Below are positions 9,054 to 17,323 of a stretch of 64,000 nt of DNA, in pieces. The stretch's first letter is position 1, and every line of letters starts with the position of its first letter. Source of the stretch: Pseudomonas sp. CFBP13508 (lineage in GTDB: Bacteria; Pseudomonadota; Gammaproteobacteria; Pseudomonadales; Pseudomonadaceae); contig NZ_QFZZ01000004.1 of assembly GCF_005233515.1 (NCBI RefSeq), positions 62,001 to 126,000 on the forward strand. Direction: 5' to 3'. A program made the translations under genes and the position numbers. Below the pieces are notes generated by a model. The model was given only the letters and a program-made list of their open reading frames with translations. It made no database searches and was not told the origin of the DNA.

Positions 9054-10103
9054 ATGTCGAGCAAGAAAAAATCCCTGGAAATCGAAACCCTGCGCGGCCT
9101 GGCGTGCCTGCTGCTGGTGCTCTATCACGTCATCGGCCCGCTGGGCGGCGGCTTGAAGATCGACATCGGCTCGCCGTTCCGGGTCATCGCCGACTCGATG
9201 GTGTACGTGCGCATGCCGCTGTTCACGTTTATCTCCGGCTACATCTATTCGATCTACAAGATTCGCGGCAATGACTTTTCCGCCTTCTTCGTCGGCAAGG
9301 TGCGGCGGCTGATCGTGCCACTGTTCTGTGTCGGCGTGCCGTTCTCGGTGCTGCAAGCGGTGGGGCCGGGGGTGAACAAGGACGTCGGCGTGATCGACGC
9401 GTTGTTGTCGTTCTGGGTGCCGATCAACCACTTCTGGTTCCTGCAGGCGGTGTTCAGCATTTTCATCTTCGTCGGTTTGCTGGAATGGCGCGGCCTGCTG
9501 CGTTCGGCGACGCGGTTGTATGGCTTGTTTGCGTTTGCGGCGGTGTTGTTCCTGCTGCCGCCGTTGCCGTTGGATGCGTTCGGTATCAACGGTGCGATTT
9601 ATCTGCTGCCGTTTTTTGTTGCAGGGATGATCGGTCAGGAAAATGTCGATGTTTTGAAACAGCGTTTCAAAGTGATCGGGCCGCTGCTGTTTGTGCTGAT
9701 CTCGCTGACGCTGTTGTACGTCGCGGCGATTGATCGTGAGCTGATTGTCGATCGCCGCAGCCTGATTGGTTTGACCGTGGGTTGCGTGTCTTGCATCGCG
9801 TTGCTGTCGAGTGACATGCGCTCGAAAGCGCTGACCTGGCTCGGTGGATATTCCTATGCGATTTTCCTTTTCCATGTGCTGTTCGCAGCGACCTCGCGGT
9901 TTGTCCTTGGGCGCCTCGGCGTGAAGGATGAGAGCTTGCTGGTGCTGGGTGGTCTGAGTTGTGGATTGCTCGGGCCGGTGGTGCTGGCGATGGTGTTCAG
10001 CCGGTTCAACTTCACTTCGGTGCTGTTCCTTGGCGAGCGCGCGGCGAAGAAAAAAGCACCGGTGATTGTCGCTCCGGTGGTGCAGACGCAATCATCCCTG
10101 TAG
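9054..10103 (+). CDS. Acyltransferase 3 family membrane protein (sugar O-acyltransferase)
   Basis: 349 aa with about ten membrane segments. It opens with the family signature EIETLRGLACLLLVLYHVIG, which holds the conserved Arg and the His in the first helix. Acyltransferase-3 proteins (WcaF/OafA/NodX group) transfer acetyl or succinyl groups to surface sugars. An AGG-rich ribosome site precedes the ATG and the gene follows the candidate polymerase by 12 bases. It is paired with a downstream SGNH hydrolase, a recurrent partner in polysaccharide acetylation. Confidence 0.88.
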   Translation: MSSKKKSLEIETLRGLACLLLVLYHVIGPLGGGLKIDIGSPFRVIADSMVYVRMPLFTFISGYIYSIYKIRGNDFSAFFVGKVRRLIVPLFCVGVPFSVLQAVGPGVNKDVGVIDALLSFWVPINHFWFLQAVFSIFIFVGLLEWRGLLRSATRLYGLFAFAAVLFLLPPLPLDAFGINGAIYLLPFFVAGMIGQENVDVLKQRFKVIGPLLFVLISLTLLYVAAIDRELIVDRRSLIGLTVGCVSCIALLSSDMRSKALTWLGGYSYAIFLFHVLFAATSRFVLGRLGVKDESLLVLGGLSCGLLGPVVLAMVFSRFNFTSVLFLGERAAKKKAPVIVAPVVQTQSSL

Positions 10104-10200
10104 GAGCTGACGAGTGAAACGAGGCTGCGATCTTTTGATCTTTTGTCGTGGCTTGCGAAGATCAAAAGATCGCAGCCTCGTTTCACTCGTCAGCTCCTAC
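10100..10200. repeat. Perfect 43-base inverted repeat in the operon
   Basis: The arms 10100-10142 and 10158-10200 are exact reverse complements separated by 15 bases. The ends (GTAGGAGCTG / CAGCTCCTAC) and the GGCTGCGATCTTTTGATCTT core match the second REP family seen at 23767 and 46923, but the middle is different. It lies between two co-directional genes and would form a very stable mRNA hairpin. Confidence 0.9.
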
Positions 10201-10228
10201 AGTGGATTCGTGCAAGTCACACCATCCT

Positions 10229-10253
10229 TGTGGGAGCGAGCCTGCTCGCGAAG
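10229..10253 (+). repeat. Single REP element
   Basis: This is an unpaired copy of the TGTGGGAGCGAGCCTGCTCG repeat found in pairs elsewhere in the window, placed 28 bases before the start of the SGNH hydrolase gene. Confidence 0.85.
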
Positions 10254-10281
10254 GGGCCATCCCGGACAAAGGAAATATTCA

Positions 10282-11415
10282 ATGATGCCAGTAGACGCCC
10301 CTCAACCAGCCGCCACCTCGGCCATCACGGTAGACGATGCCCGCCAGCGCTTTACGCAGTGGCGCGAGGGCAAGGCCGGCAAGGTGCTGGCGGTTTCGGT
10401 GATCGGCGATAGCTACACCGCCGGGCAGGATTTCTACCTGAACAAACTGGTGCAGCGAGTGGCCGCCGAGGTGGGTTTCGCTGGCCCCGGTTACGTCGGT
10501 TTCAACCACGGCGCGGCGCTGGGCGGCACGCATTTCAAATACACCCGCAGCGGCGACAAATACTTCGGCGGCGGCTGGAAGGTTTCCGAACTGGGCCAGG
10601 CCAGCCCGGACAGTCGCACGATCAGCGGCAAACCCGGCGCCTGGTTGCAAGTCGATGCCAGCCCTTCGCCGCGCATCGATACCACGGTCACTCAGGCGAA
10701 ACTGTTGTATCTGGGCAACGGCAAATCCGAAGAGCTGCGCTATCGCTGGTCGCCCGCGCAAGCCTGGCAACCGTTGAAACTCGCAGGCTCAGGCATTCAG
10801 GAAGTCGCGCTAGAGGGCGTTCCATCAGCCGCAGACTGGTCATTCAGACTGGAAGTGGTGAAGGGCGCGCCCACGTTGTTCGGCCTTTGGATGACGAATG
10901 ATGAGAAGGGCATTCGGGTGTCGAAACTGGCGGCCTCCGGCGCGGCATCCGCGGATTTCTATCACGCCGATCGACAGTGGCAGACGCAATGGAAAGCCGT
11001 GGTGTCGAAGATCCCGGCCGACGTTTACCTGATCATGCTCGGCGGCAACGATCAGGGCTTCGGCGTCAAACCTGCGCAGTACCTACAAAACGTTCAGGGC
11101 CTGGTGAGCATGCTGCGCGAGATTCAGCCGGCGGCGAGCATCAACCTGATCCTGCGTCAGGACACCACGCGCTCCAGCGCTTATCCGATGTCGGCCTATG
11201 CGCAGGTGCTCGAACCGTGGGCGCGTGAACAGCAGCTCGGTTTTGCCAACCTGCAATGCGCATTCGGCCCCGACGTCAAACGCTACGCCAGCGCGATGAT
11301 CGGCCCGGACAAGATTCATCCGTTGCCGGCCACGGGCGGGAAGGTGATTGCCGATTATTTTTATGGCTGGATCATGGGGCACGAGACTGGGTGCGGCAGC
11401 GCTGCAAAAATTTGA
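10282..11415 (+). CDS. SGNH/GDSL-family hydrolase
   Basis: 377 aa. Block I is VIGDSYTAG with nucleophile Ser44, block III is the GGNDQGF segment near residue 254, and block V is DKIHPLP near 343-346, giving the Ser-Asp-His triad. Such enzymes are esterases or acetyl-group transferases acting on sugars. AAAGGAAA lies just before the ATG at 10282 (a second ATG follows at 10285). A longer frame starting at 10114 runs through the REP sequence and is rejected. No signal peptide is evident at the chosen start, which is odd for a partner of a membrane acyltransferase. Confidence 0.78.
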   Translation: MMPVDAPQPAATSAITVDDARQRFTQWREGKAGKVLAVSVIGDSYTAGQDFYLNKLVQRVAAEVGFAGPGYVGFNHGAALGGTHFKYTRSGDKYFGGGWKVSELGQASPDSRTISGKPGAWLQVDASPSPRIDTTVTQAKLLYLGNGKSEELRYRWSPAQAWQPLKLAGSGIQEVALEGVPSAADWSFRLEVVKGAPTLFGLWMTNDEKGIRVSKLAASGAASADFYHADRQWQTQWKAVVSKIPADVYLIMLGGNDQGFGVKPAQYLQNVQGLVSMLREIQPAASINLILRQDTTRSSAYPMSAYAQVLEPWAREQQLGFANLQCAFGPDVKRYASAMIGPDKIHPLPATGGKVIADYFYGWIMGHETGCGSAAKI

Positions 11416-11416
11416 A

Positions 11417-11505
11417 TGTGGGAGCGAGCCTGCTCGCGAAGGCGCCGTGTCAGATACCGAAATGCTGACTGTGCCGCCGCTTTCGCGAGCAGGCTCGCTC
11501 CCACA
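11417..11505. repeat. REP pair
   Basis: Two convergent copies of the GTGGGAGCGAGCCTGCTCGCGAA repeat form an imperfect palindrome between the convergent SGNH and phosphomannomutase-like genes. Confidence 0.9.
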
Positions 11506-11530
11506 ATGGATCGGCGTGACGCCCGGGTGA

Positions 11531-11944
11531 TCAGGCGTCGTGCTTGAAGGCGTCGATGAGCCCCAGCAGTTCGTCAAGCTTGCGCGGCATCAACCGCGCA
11601 TCACAACGGGTTTCAACATTAATGATGATCGCCGGGTCGTTGCAGCAGATGCGCACGCGAAAGCGCCAGTCGCTGAAGATCACTTTCAGGCCATCGCGGT
11701 CATCCATTTCCAGCGCCTGTTCGCCATACCACGCTTTCAGGTGCGCGAGCAGCGGATAAGGATCGCGCAGCGGCCGGCGGATATCGCCAGACGCAGGAAA
11801 CACGCCGATCCGCTCCACCAGCAGAATCGTGCCCAGCCAGGTTTCGTTGGCGCTGGGCAGCGGTTGATGGCGCGACAACCAGCTCATCACCCCGAGGTTG
11901 CCCACCTCACGTTCAATCTCTGTCGAATGTTGTGCAATGTTCAT
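11531..11944 (-). CDS. Stand-alone phosphomannomutase C-terminal-domain protein
   Basis: 137 aa. From about residue 48 onward (ERIGVFPASGDI, DGLKVIFSDWRFRVR, NVETRCDARLM) it aligns by eye with the last domain of CpsG/ManB-type phosphomannomutases. The catalytic phosphoserine, metal-binding and sugar-recognition domains are absent. The phosphate-loop motif (usually R-x-SNTEP) is degenerate, RICCNDP. It follows galU by 31 bases on the same strand and is probably co-transcribed. It is either a remnant or a regulatory/scaffold domain; no activity is predicted. The start (MNIAQHS) has an upstream GGCAG. Confidence 0.65.
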   Translation of the reverse strand: MNIAQHSTEIEREVGNLGVMSWLSRHQPLPSANETWLGTILLVERIGVFPASGDIRRPLRDPYPLLAHLKAWYGEQALEMDDRDGLKVIFSDWRFRVRICCNDPAIIINVETRCDARLMPRKLDELLGLIDAFKHDA

Positions 11945-11975
11945 GGTTGCCTGCCTCTGGTGGTGGGGAGTCGTC

Positions 11976-12809
11976 TCAGCGGCCCTTGAGGTACACGTTG
12001 TCGTAGCAGAAATTGGTCGCTTGCAGATAACCCTCGGCATCGCCGCAATCGAAGCGCAGGCCTTTGAATTTGTAGGCCAGCACGCAGCCGTTCTGCGCCT
12101 GTTTCATCAGTGCGTCGGTGATCTGGATTTCGCCGCCCTTGCCTGGTTCGGTGTCGGCGATCAGGTCGAAGATGTCCGGGGTGAGGATGTAGCGCCCGAT
12201 GATCGCCAGGTTCGACGGCGCGTCCTGCGGCGCCGGTTTTTCCACCATGTTGTTGACCCGGTAGATGCCCTCGGAAATCAGCTCACCGGCAATCACGCCG
12301 TACTTGTGAGTCTGGTCGGCCGGGACTTCCTGAATGGCGACGATCGAGCAGCGAAATTTCCTGTACAGCTGAATCATCTGCGACAGCACACCGTCGCCTT
12401 CGAGGTTCAGGCACAGGTCGTCGGCCAGCACCACGGCAAACGGTTCGTCGCCGATCAATGGGCGACCGCTGAGAACGGCGTGGCCCAGGCCTTTCATTTC
12501 CACCTGACGGGTGTAGGAGAAGGTGCAGGTGTCGATCAGCTCGCGGGTGCCGGCGAGGAATTTTTCTTTCTCGGTGCCACGGATCTGGTGCTCGAGTTCG
12601 TAGCTGATGTCGAAGTGGTCTTCCAGCGCGCGCTTGCCCCGGCCGGTGACGATGGCCATGTGTTGCAGGCCAGCGTCCCGTGCTTCTTCAACGGCATATT
12701 CGATCAACGGCTTGTTGACGATCGGCAGCATCTCCTTCGGCATGGCTTTGGTCGCCGGCAAGAAACGCGTGCCGTAGCCGGCAGCGGGGAACAAACATTT
12801 ACGAATCAT
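11976..12809 (-). CDS. galU: UTP-glucose-1-phosphate uridylyltransferase
   Basis: 277 aa. The N-terminal nucleotide-binding motif is FPAAGYGTRFLPATKAMPKE, followed by VTGRGKRALEDHFD, VLADDLC and GKGGEIQITDA, all GalU hallmarks. It makes UDP-glucose from UTP and glucose-1-P, the donor for the polymer. The start at 12809 (MIRKCLFPAAG) has AGGA eight bases upstream and matches the family length; the frame extends upstream but without homology. It is divergent from galE. Confidence 0.95.
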   Translation of the reverse strand: MIRKCLFPAAGYGTRFLPATKAMPKEMLPIVNKPLIEYAVEEARDAGLQHMAIVTGRGKRALEDHFDISYELEHQIRGTEKEKFLAGTRELIDTCTFSYTRQVEMKGLGHAVLSGRPLIGDEPFAVVLADDLCLNLEGDGVLSQMIQLYRKFRCSIVAIQEVPADQTHKYGVIAGELISEGIYRVNNMVEKPAPQDAPSNLAIIGRYILTPDIFDLIADTEPGKGGEIQITDALMKQAQNGCVLAYKFKGLRFDCGDAEGYLQATNFCYDNVYLKGR

Positions 12810-13196
12810 AAAAGTATCCTGGACAGTCATGGAACACAGGCGACGGTTGCGCACCACAAAGTGGCGGCAAGTTTCAATGATTATTGAAGGCTTACTTTAA
12901 TACCCGAGTCAGGTTGTTGCTGGCAATTAGTTGCGCTGTTAAAAAGCGCTAATGTTATGAGATGTCGACTACTTGGTTATTAGTTATTTTTAGTCGGTAT
13001 CTGTCGATAGTGATAAGTATCCAGGGAGTGCTAATAAGTACCCGTCAAACAGTTTGACCGGCAAAAATAATTATTGCCAGTGGTTGAACTGAATTTGTTT
13101 GAGGTTGTTGTCGCCCTGTTTGTGTGAATTGCTCCGCATATCCACCAGGCATGGCTTGACACGCTACCGGGTATTTATTCAATGACGGACCGCGCT
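12810..13196. promoter_or_regulatory. Divergent galU/galE control region
   Basis: About 390 AT-rich bases without a gene. It contains a second exact copy of AGTTATTTTTAGTC (12982-12995) followed by CGGTATCTGTCGATAG, and the near-direct repeat GATAAGTATCC / AATAAGTACCC (about 13012-13043). TTGACA at 13156-13161 could be a -35 box for galE, but the matching -10 is poor. Shared motifs with the wzb promoter region suggest common control (inference). Confidence 0.45.
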
Positions 13197-14213
13197 ATGA
13201 AGATTCTGGTAACGGGTGGTGCCGGCTATATCGGCTCGCATACCACACTTGCATTGCTTGAAGCAGGTTATGAAGTTGTCGTTCTGGATAATCTTTGTAA
13301 CAGCAGCGACGCAGCACTTCACGCCGTTGAAGCCATTTGCGGCAAAAGTGCATGGATGATTCGCGGCGATGTCTGCGATCGGCCGCTGCTCGACCGGATT
13401 TTCCGCGAGCATCAGATCGACGCCGTGCTGCATTTCGCCGGGCTCAAAGCCGTGGGCGAGAGTGTGCGCAAGCCGCTCGAATACTACGAAACCAACGTCG
13501 GCGGCAGCATCACCCTGTGTCAGGCGATGGCAGCGGCGGGGGTGTTCCGGCTGGTGTTCAGTTCCTCGGCGACGGTGTACGGCGAGCCTGAAGAGATGCC
13601 GATTCGCGAGGATTTTCCTACGGGCAATCCGACCAATCCCTACGGCCAGTCCAAGCTGATCGTCGAGAACGTGCTGCGCGACCTGAGCCTCGCCGAGCCG
13701 CGCTGGAGCATCGCGCTGCTGCGCTATTTCAACCCGATCGGCGCCCACGCCAGCGGGCACATGGGCGAAGACCCCAACGGCATCCCGAACAATCTGGTGC
13801 CGTATATCAGCCAGGTCGCGGTCGGCAGCCTGCGCGAGCTGTCGATCTTCGGTAATGATTACCCGACCGCCGATGGCACCGGCGTGCGCGATTACATTCA
13901 TGTCGTCGATCTGGCGGATGGGCATTTGAAAGCGTTGCAGTCGATCAGCGAGCGCACCGGCATCCACACCTGGAACCTCGGCACCGGCGATGGCTACAGC
14001 GTGCTGCAAGTGCTGCATGCGTTCGAACAGGCCTGCGGCCGCCCGGTGCCTTACCGGATGATGCCGCGTCGCGCCGGTGACATTGCCGAGAGTTTTGCCG
14101 ATGCTTCGAAAGCGGCGAAAGAACTCGGCTGGAAAGCCACGCGCAACTTGCAGGACATGGTCGCCGACACTTGGCGCTGGCAATCGAATCATCCCAATGG
14201 TTATTCGCGATGA
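13197..14213 (+). CDS. galE: UDP-glucose 4-epimerase
   Basis: 338 aa from the ATG at 13197; an in-frame ATG at 13182 would add five residues. Extended short-chain dehydrogenase fold: NAD-binding GGAGYIGSHT at the N terminus, FSSSATVYG, and catalytic Tyr-x3-Lys in NPYGQSK. It interconverts UDP-glucose and UDP-galactose. Next to galU it supplies UDP-galactose to the polymer. MKILVTGGAG is the usual family start, which is why 13197 is preferred. Confidence 0.93.
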   Translation: MKILVTGGAGYIGSHTTLALLEAGYEVVVLDNLCNSSDAALHAVEAICGKSAWMIRGDVCDRPLLDRIFREHQIDAVLHFAGLKAVGESVRKPLEYYETNVGGSITLCQAMAAAGVFRLVFSSSATVYGEPEEMPIREDFPTGNPTNPYGQSKLIVENVLRDLSLAEPRWSIALLRYFNPIGAHASGHMGEDPNGIPNNLVPYISQVAVGSLRELSIFGNDYPTADGTGVRDYIHVVDLADGHLKALQSISERTGIHTWNLGTGDGYSVLQVLHAFEQACGRPVPYRMMPRRAGDIAESFADASKAAKELGWKATRNLQDMVADTWRWQSNHPNGYSR

Positions 14214-14443
14214 TGGCCATTTAGTCCGATGTTAGTTTCAGTCAGGTTGTTAGATAACGTCGGGAAATTACACTGGCAATGCCATTTGCAAATCCGTAGA
14301 TATAAACCTGCCGTTCGACTTTAGCAGTTGCGTAGCGCTGTGAAAGAACAACGGATCTTGTTCGCGCTCTTTGCGGACTTGAAAGCTACCAGCTCTGACA
14401 CAGACCTGTTTTTTAACAGTTCGAATGTTAGAAAGGAGTTGTT
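14214..14443 (+). promoter_or_regulatory. Leader region upstream of the yjbE-like gene
   Basis: About 230 bases without a gene. It holds TTAGTCCGATGTTAG (about 14221-14235), related to the TTAGTC motifs in front of wzb, galU/galE and wcaJ. It also has TTGCGTAGCGCTGTG (about 14327-14341), loosely like the RfaH-recruiting ops element (GGCGGTAGCGTG) but not a real match. AAAGGAG at 14433-14439 is a strong ribosome site for the next gene. Confidence 0.35.
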
Positions 14444-14680
14444 ATGAAAAAAGTGATGGCAGTTGCCCTGTTGACGATGTTGAGCAACTGGGCTGCCGCC
14501 GCTGAAGCGCCGTTGACAGCGGTAACCAATGTAGGTGGCAGTGTGGCGGCTTCGCAAGCGCCCGCGGCCAGTACTGCAATGGTTGCCAGTGCTGTAGCGG
14601 CGTCCAACAGCGGTGGCAGTGCCAACGGTGGTACCACCGGTACGACGGGTACCACCGGTACAACCGGCACGCATAACTAA
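14444..14680 (+). CDS. yjbE: YjbE-like small secreted protein
   Basis: 78 aa. A signal peptide (about residues 1-20, cleaved after AAA) is followed by an Ala/Ser/Val-rich body and a Gly/Thr-repeat tail (GTTGTTGTTGT). E. coli YjbE has the same length, composition and Thr-rich end, and is the first gene of yjbEFGH. It is followed by a strong terminator and then by the Wza and YjbF/G/H homologues. The role of YjbE is unknown; it is linked to extracellular polysaccharide. Low complexity makes similarity searches unreliable, so synteny is the main support. Confidence 0.75.
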   Translation: MKKVMAVALLTMLSNWAAAAEAPLTAVTNVGGSVAASQAPAASTAMVASAVAASNSGGSANGGTTGTTGTTGTTGTHN

Positions 14681-14706
14681 CAGGAACATTTGTTAGTGCA
14701 GTACAG

Positions 14707-14742
14707 AGTCGCCCGACGCAAGTCGGGTGACTTTGTTTTTTG
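14707..14742 (+). terminator. Intrinsic terminator after the yjbE-like gene
   Basis: An 11-bp stem (AGTCGCCCGAC / GTCGGGTGACT, one G-T pair) with loop GCAA is followed by TTGTTTTTT. It stands between the small gene and the export lipoprotein gene on the same strand and would let the small gene be expressed more than its followers. Confidence 0.85.
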
Positions 14743-14771
14743 GATTCGCCCTTGAATAGCGTAGTGCCATT

Positions 14772-15887
14772 ATGACTCGTAGTGTTTATCTTTTAATGTT
14801 GGCAAGTCTCGCTTTGCAAGGTTGCATGTTTTCCCCCGGCCAGTACCTCAGCACCAGCGATATCACCCGCCAGGGTGCCAGCGAAAGCAGTCGGGTCGAG
14901 CTGATTCCGATCACCCCGAAGCTGATCGCCATGAACCGCGCCACCCAGAAGCGTGAGTCGCTGCCGGCGGAGCTGCTGGTGACGCCGGCGGAATATCGCA
15001 TCGGCAACAATGACGTGCTGTACATCACCGTCTGGGATCACCCGGAGCTGACTGCCCCCTCCGGCGCGCAACAACAGATCGATGCCAACGGCCGTCTGGT
15101 GCGCTCCGATGGCACGCTGTATTACCCGTTCATCAAGGAAGTCCAGGCCGCCGGCCGGACTATCCAGCAACTGCGCGCGGACATCGAACAACGCCTGTCG
15201 GCATTCATCGCCGAGCCGCAGGTCGACGTCGCGGTGCTGCGCTTCGCCAGCCAGAAAGTCGTGGTCACCGGCGCCGTGACGAAGGCCGGCCCGCAAGCGA
15301 TTTCGACCAATCCGCTGAGTGTGGTCGAAGCCCTCGGTTCCGCTGGCATCGACACTAATAACGCCGACTTGTCGGGCCTGCTGCTGACGCGCAACGGGCG
15401 GGTGTATCCGCTCAATCTCGACTCGCTCAATCAGCAGGATTCCGAACTGCAGAACGTCTACCTCAAGGGCGGCGATCAGCTGTATCTGCCGTACAACGAC
15501 AACAAGCGCATCTACGTCATGGGCGAGGTCAACCAGCCACGCGCGCTGAGCTTCAAGACCGCAACCATGAACCTGTCCGACGTGCTCGGTTCGGTCGGTG
15601 GCCTGAGTCAGACCAGTTCCAACGGTAACGCGGTGTACGTGATTCGCGGCGTGGAAAATCTCGACGTCGAGCCGGCGAAGATCTATCAGCTCGAAGCCGA
15701 ATCGCCGACCGCCATGGCGCTGGCTTCGCACTTCCAGGTGCGGCCGCAGGATGTCGTCTACGTCGGTCCGGCCAACGTCACCCGCTGGAACCGTTTCATC
15801 AGCCAGTTGGTGCCGTCGGCGTCGATTGTCGGCACTGGGGCTTCGGCAGCGAAGAACTGGAGCGAATACAGCAACAACAGCAAATAA
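14772..15887 (+). CDS. wza: Outer-membrane polysaccharide export lipoprotein (Wza/GfcE type)
   Basis: 371 aa. A lipoprotein signal peptide has lipobox LQGC (Cys about residue 17). Then comes the polysaccharide export domain (YRIGNNDVLYITVWDHPEL, about 75-165) and two SLBB-type beta-grasp repeats (VVVTGAVTKAG; IYVMGEVNQPR). Wza oligomers form the octameric outer-membrane channel for capsule export and dock on Wzc. The gene heads the wza-yjbFGH set. Confidence 0.9.
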   Translation: MTRSVYLLMLASLALQGCMFSPGQYLSTSDITRQGASESSRVELIPITPKLIAMNRATQKRESLPAELLVTPAEYRIGNNDVLYITVWDHPELTAPSGAQQQIDANGRLVRSDGTLYYPFIKEVQAAGRTIQQLRADIEQRLSAFIAEPQVDVAVLRFASQKVVVTGAVTKAGPQAISTNPLSVVEALGSAGIDTNNADLSGLLLTRNGRVYPLNLDSLNQQDSELQNVYLKGGDQLYLPYNDNKRIYVMGEVNQPRALSFKTATMNLSDVLGSVGGLSQTSSNGNAVYVIRGVENLDVEPAKIYQLEAESPTAMALASHFQVRPQDVVYVGPANVTRWNRFISQLVPSASIVGTGASAAKNWSEYSNNSK

Positions 15888-15899
15888 GGCCGCCCGACT

Positions 15900-16565
15900 G
15901 TGAACCTATTGAAAGTGGGCGTCTGCCTGATGGCGGCCTCGTTGCTGTGCGGCTGTAACCCGCTGATGAGCGCATCGCTGAACAACCTCAAGGCCGCCGT
16001 CGTCGGCCCCGATGAGGTTGACGTATCGGCGGCCGAAGTCGCCGGGGTCAACTACCCGCAACTGAAACTGACCACACCGTCCGGCTCAGGCGTGCTGGCG
16101 CTGGTGCGCGAGCGCGAAGACCTGCAATTCTGGGTCGCCTCCGGCAAGCAGGTGTTGCTGCTGCGCGATGGCCTCGCCGTGCGCAGCATCGGCCTCGGTC
16201 TGCAAGGCGATCTGGATGGCACGCGGCTGGCCGATGATTCGCCGTTCAAGCAAGGCCTGCACCACGTCGCCGACGGTTTCACCACTCGGCGCTGGATTGA
16301 TCTGTACAAGGGCCAGGAAGTCGGCGTGATCATCAACAGTCGCTTCTCGCGCCGCGCCACCGAGACCCTGGAGATTCTCGACAAGGCTTACTCGGTGCTG
16401 CGCGTCGACGAACAGATCGACGCCCCAGCCATTGGCCTCAGCGCGACCAACCGTTACTGGGTCGACCCGCGAGACGGTTTCATCCTGCAGAGCGAGCAAC
16501 AACTGACCTCGCAGTTGCGCGTCAAGCTAGTGCAACTGACCCCTGATCGCAGGCATCTGCCGTGA
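15900..16565 (+). CDS. yjbF: YjbF/GfcB-family lipoprotein
   Basis: 221 aa, GTG start. The signal peptide ends in lipobox LLCGC. The body matches the YjbF/GfcB pattern: NYPQLKLT, then an antiparallel beta pattern with RTVGL-like RSIGLGLQGDL and a conserved WRFY-like RRWIDLYKG stretch. GfcB is required for group-4 capsule; YjbF for Rcs-controlled exopolysaccharide in E. coli. It follows wza by 12 bases and ends in a GTGA overlap with the next gene. Confidence 0.8.
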   Translation: MNLLKVGVCLMAASLLCGCNPLMSASLNNLKAAVVGPDEVDVSAAEVAGVNYPQLKLTTPSGSGVLALVREREDLQFWVASGKQVLLLRDGLAVRSIGLGLQGDLDGTRLADDSPFKQGLHHVADGFTTRRWIDLYKGQEVGVIINSRFSRRATETLEILDKAYSVLRVDEQIDAPAIGLSATNRYWVDPRDGFILQSEQQLTSQLRVKLVQLTPDRRHLP

Positions 16566-17323
16566 AGCGCTTGAGCCTAATCGCGGCGGGCCTTTTGCTG
16601 ATCGCAGGGGCGAGTCAGGCCGCTGTCAGGGTGTCCGGCGACGTCGCCAATCCCGGGCCGATCGCATTGCCGCCGGGTGGGCGCCTGCTCGACGTGATCA
16701 GCGAAGCCGTGCCCAATGCCGAAGGCTATTGGCTGGCGGGTGGATTGTTGCGCCAGTCGCTGATCGAGGAGCAGACGCGGCTCAAGGTTGGTGTGCTGTT
16801 CGATCTTGAGGTGCTGCAACGCATGGCGACGCTGTTTGATCGGCCGAGCCGCGCAGCACTGGCGCAGCGCATTGCCGAAGAAGTCCGACAAATGCCAGTG
16901 ACCGGACGGCAGATCGCTGACCTCGATCCGGTGGCGGTGGAAGTCGGCTTCGCGCGCAACATTCGCCTGGATGACGGCGATCGGCTGATCTATCCGAAAC
17001 GAGTTGATGAAGTGCAGGTGTTGGGCGCGGTCACCGAGCCGTGCCACCTGCCGTACCAGCCATTGCAGGAGGCTCGCGAATATCTCGAAGACTGCTCGAT
17101 TCTCGACGATGCCGAAGCGGATTACCTGTGGCTGATCCAGCCGAACGGCGTGTCGCGGCGCGTCGGCATCGCCCACTGGAATCGCGAGTCCGGGCAGTTT
17201 CCGGTGGCCGGCAGCAGGATTCTGGTGCCGATAAAAAATGATGATCTTGATCCGCCTCTTCCTGAACTGAATCAGCAGTTGGCCGAATTCATTGCCACGC
17301 AGCTGGCCGAGGTGGTTCGTTGA
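16562..17323 (+). CDS. yjbG: YjbG/GfcC-family periplasmic capsule protein
   Basis: 253 aa, GTG start overlapping the previous stop. A signal peptide (about 1-20, ASQA) precedes a soluble domain with two beta-grasp-like halves (VSGDVANPGPIALP at the start and VQVLGAVTEPCHLPYQ around 155), as in GfcC, whose structure resembles Wza D2/D3 domains. A Cys pair (about 163 and 177) could form a disulfide. It probably assists or gates export at the Wza channel (family-based inference). Confidence 0.8.
   Translation: MKRLSLIAAGLLLIAGASQAAVRVSGDVANPGPIALPPGGRLLDVISEAVPNAEGYWLAGGLLRQSLIEEQTRLKVGVLFDLEVLQRMATLFDRPSRAALAQRIAEEVRQMPVTGRQIADLDPVAVEVGFARNIRLDDGDRLIYPKRVDEVQVLGAVTEPCHLPYQPLQEAREYLEDCSILDDAEADYLWLIQPNGVSRRVGIAHWNRESGQFPVAGSRILVPIKNDDLDPPLPELNQQLAEFIATQLAEVVR

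Noticed and set aside
14327..14341. Possible ops/JUMPstart (RfaH) element before the yjbE-like gene
   Set aside because: Only the GTAGCG core is shared with GGCGGTAGCGTG; flanking bases do not match.
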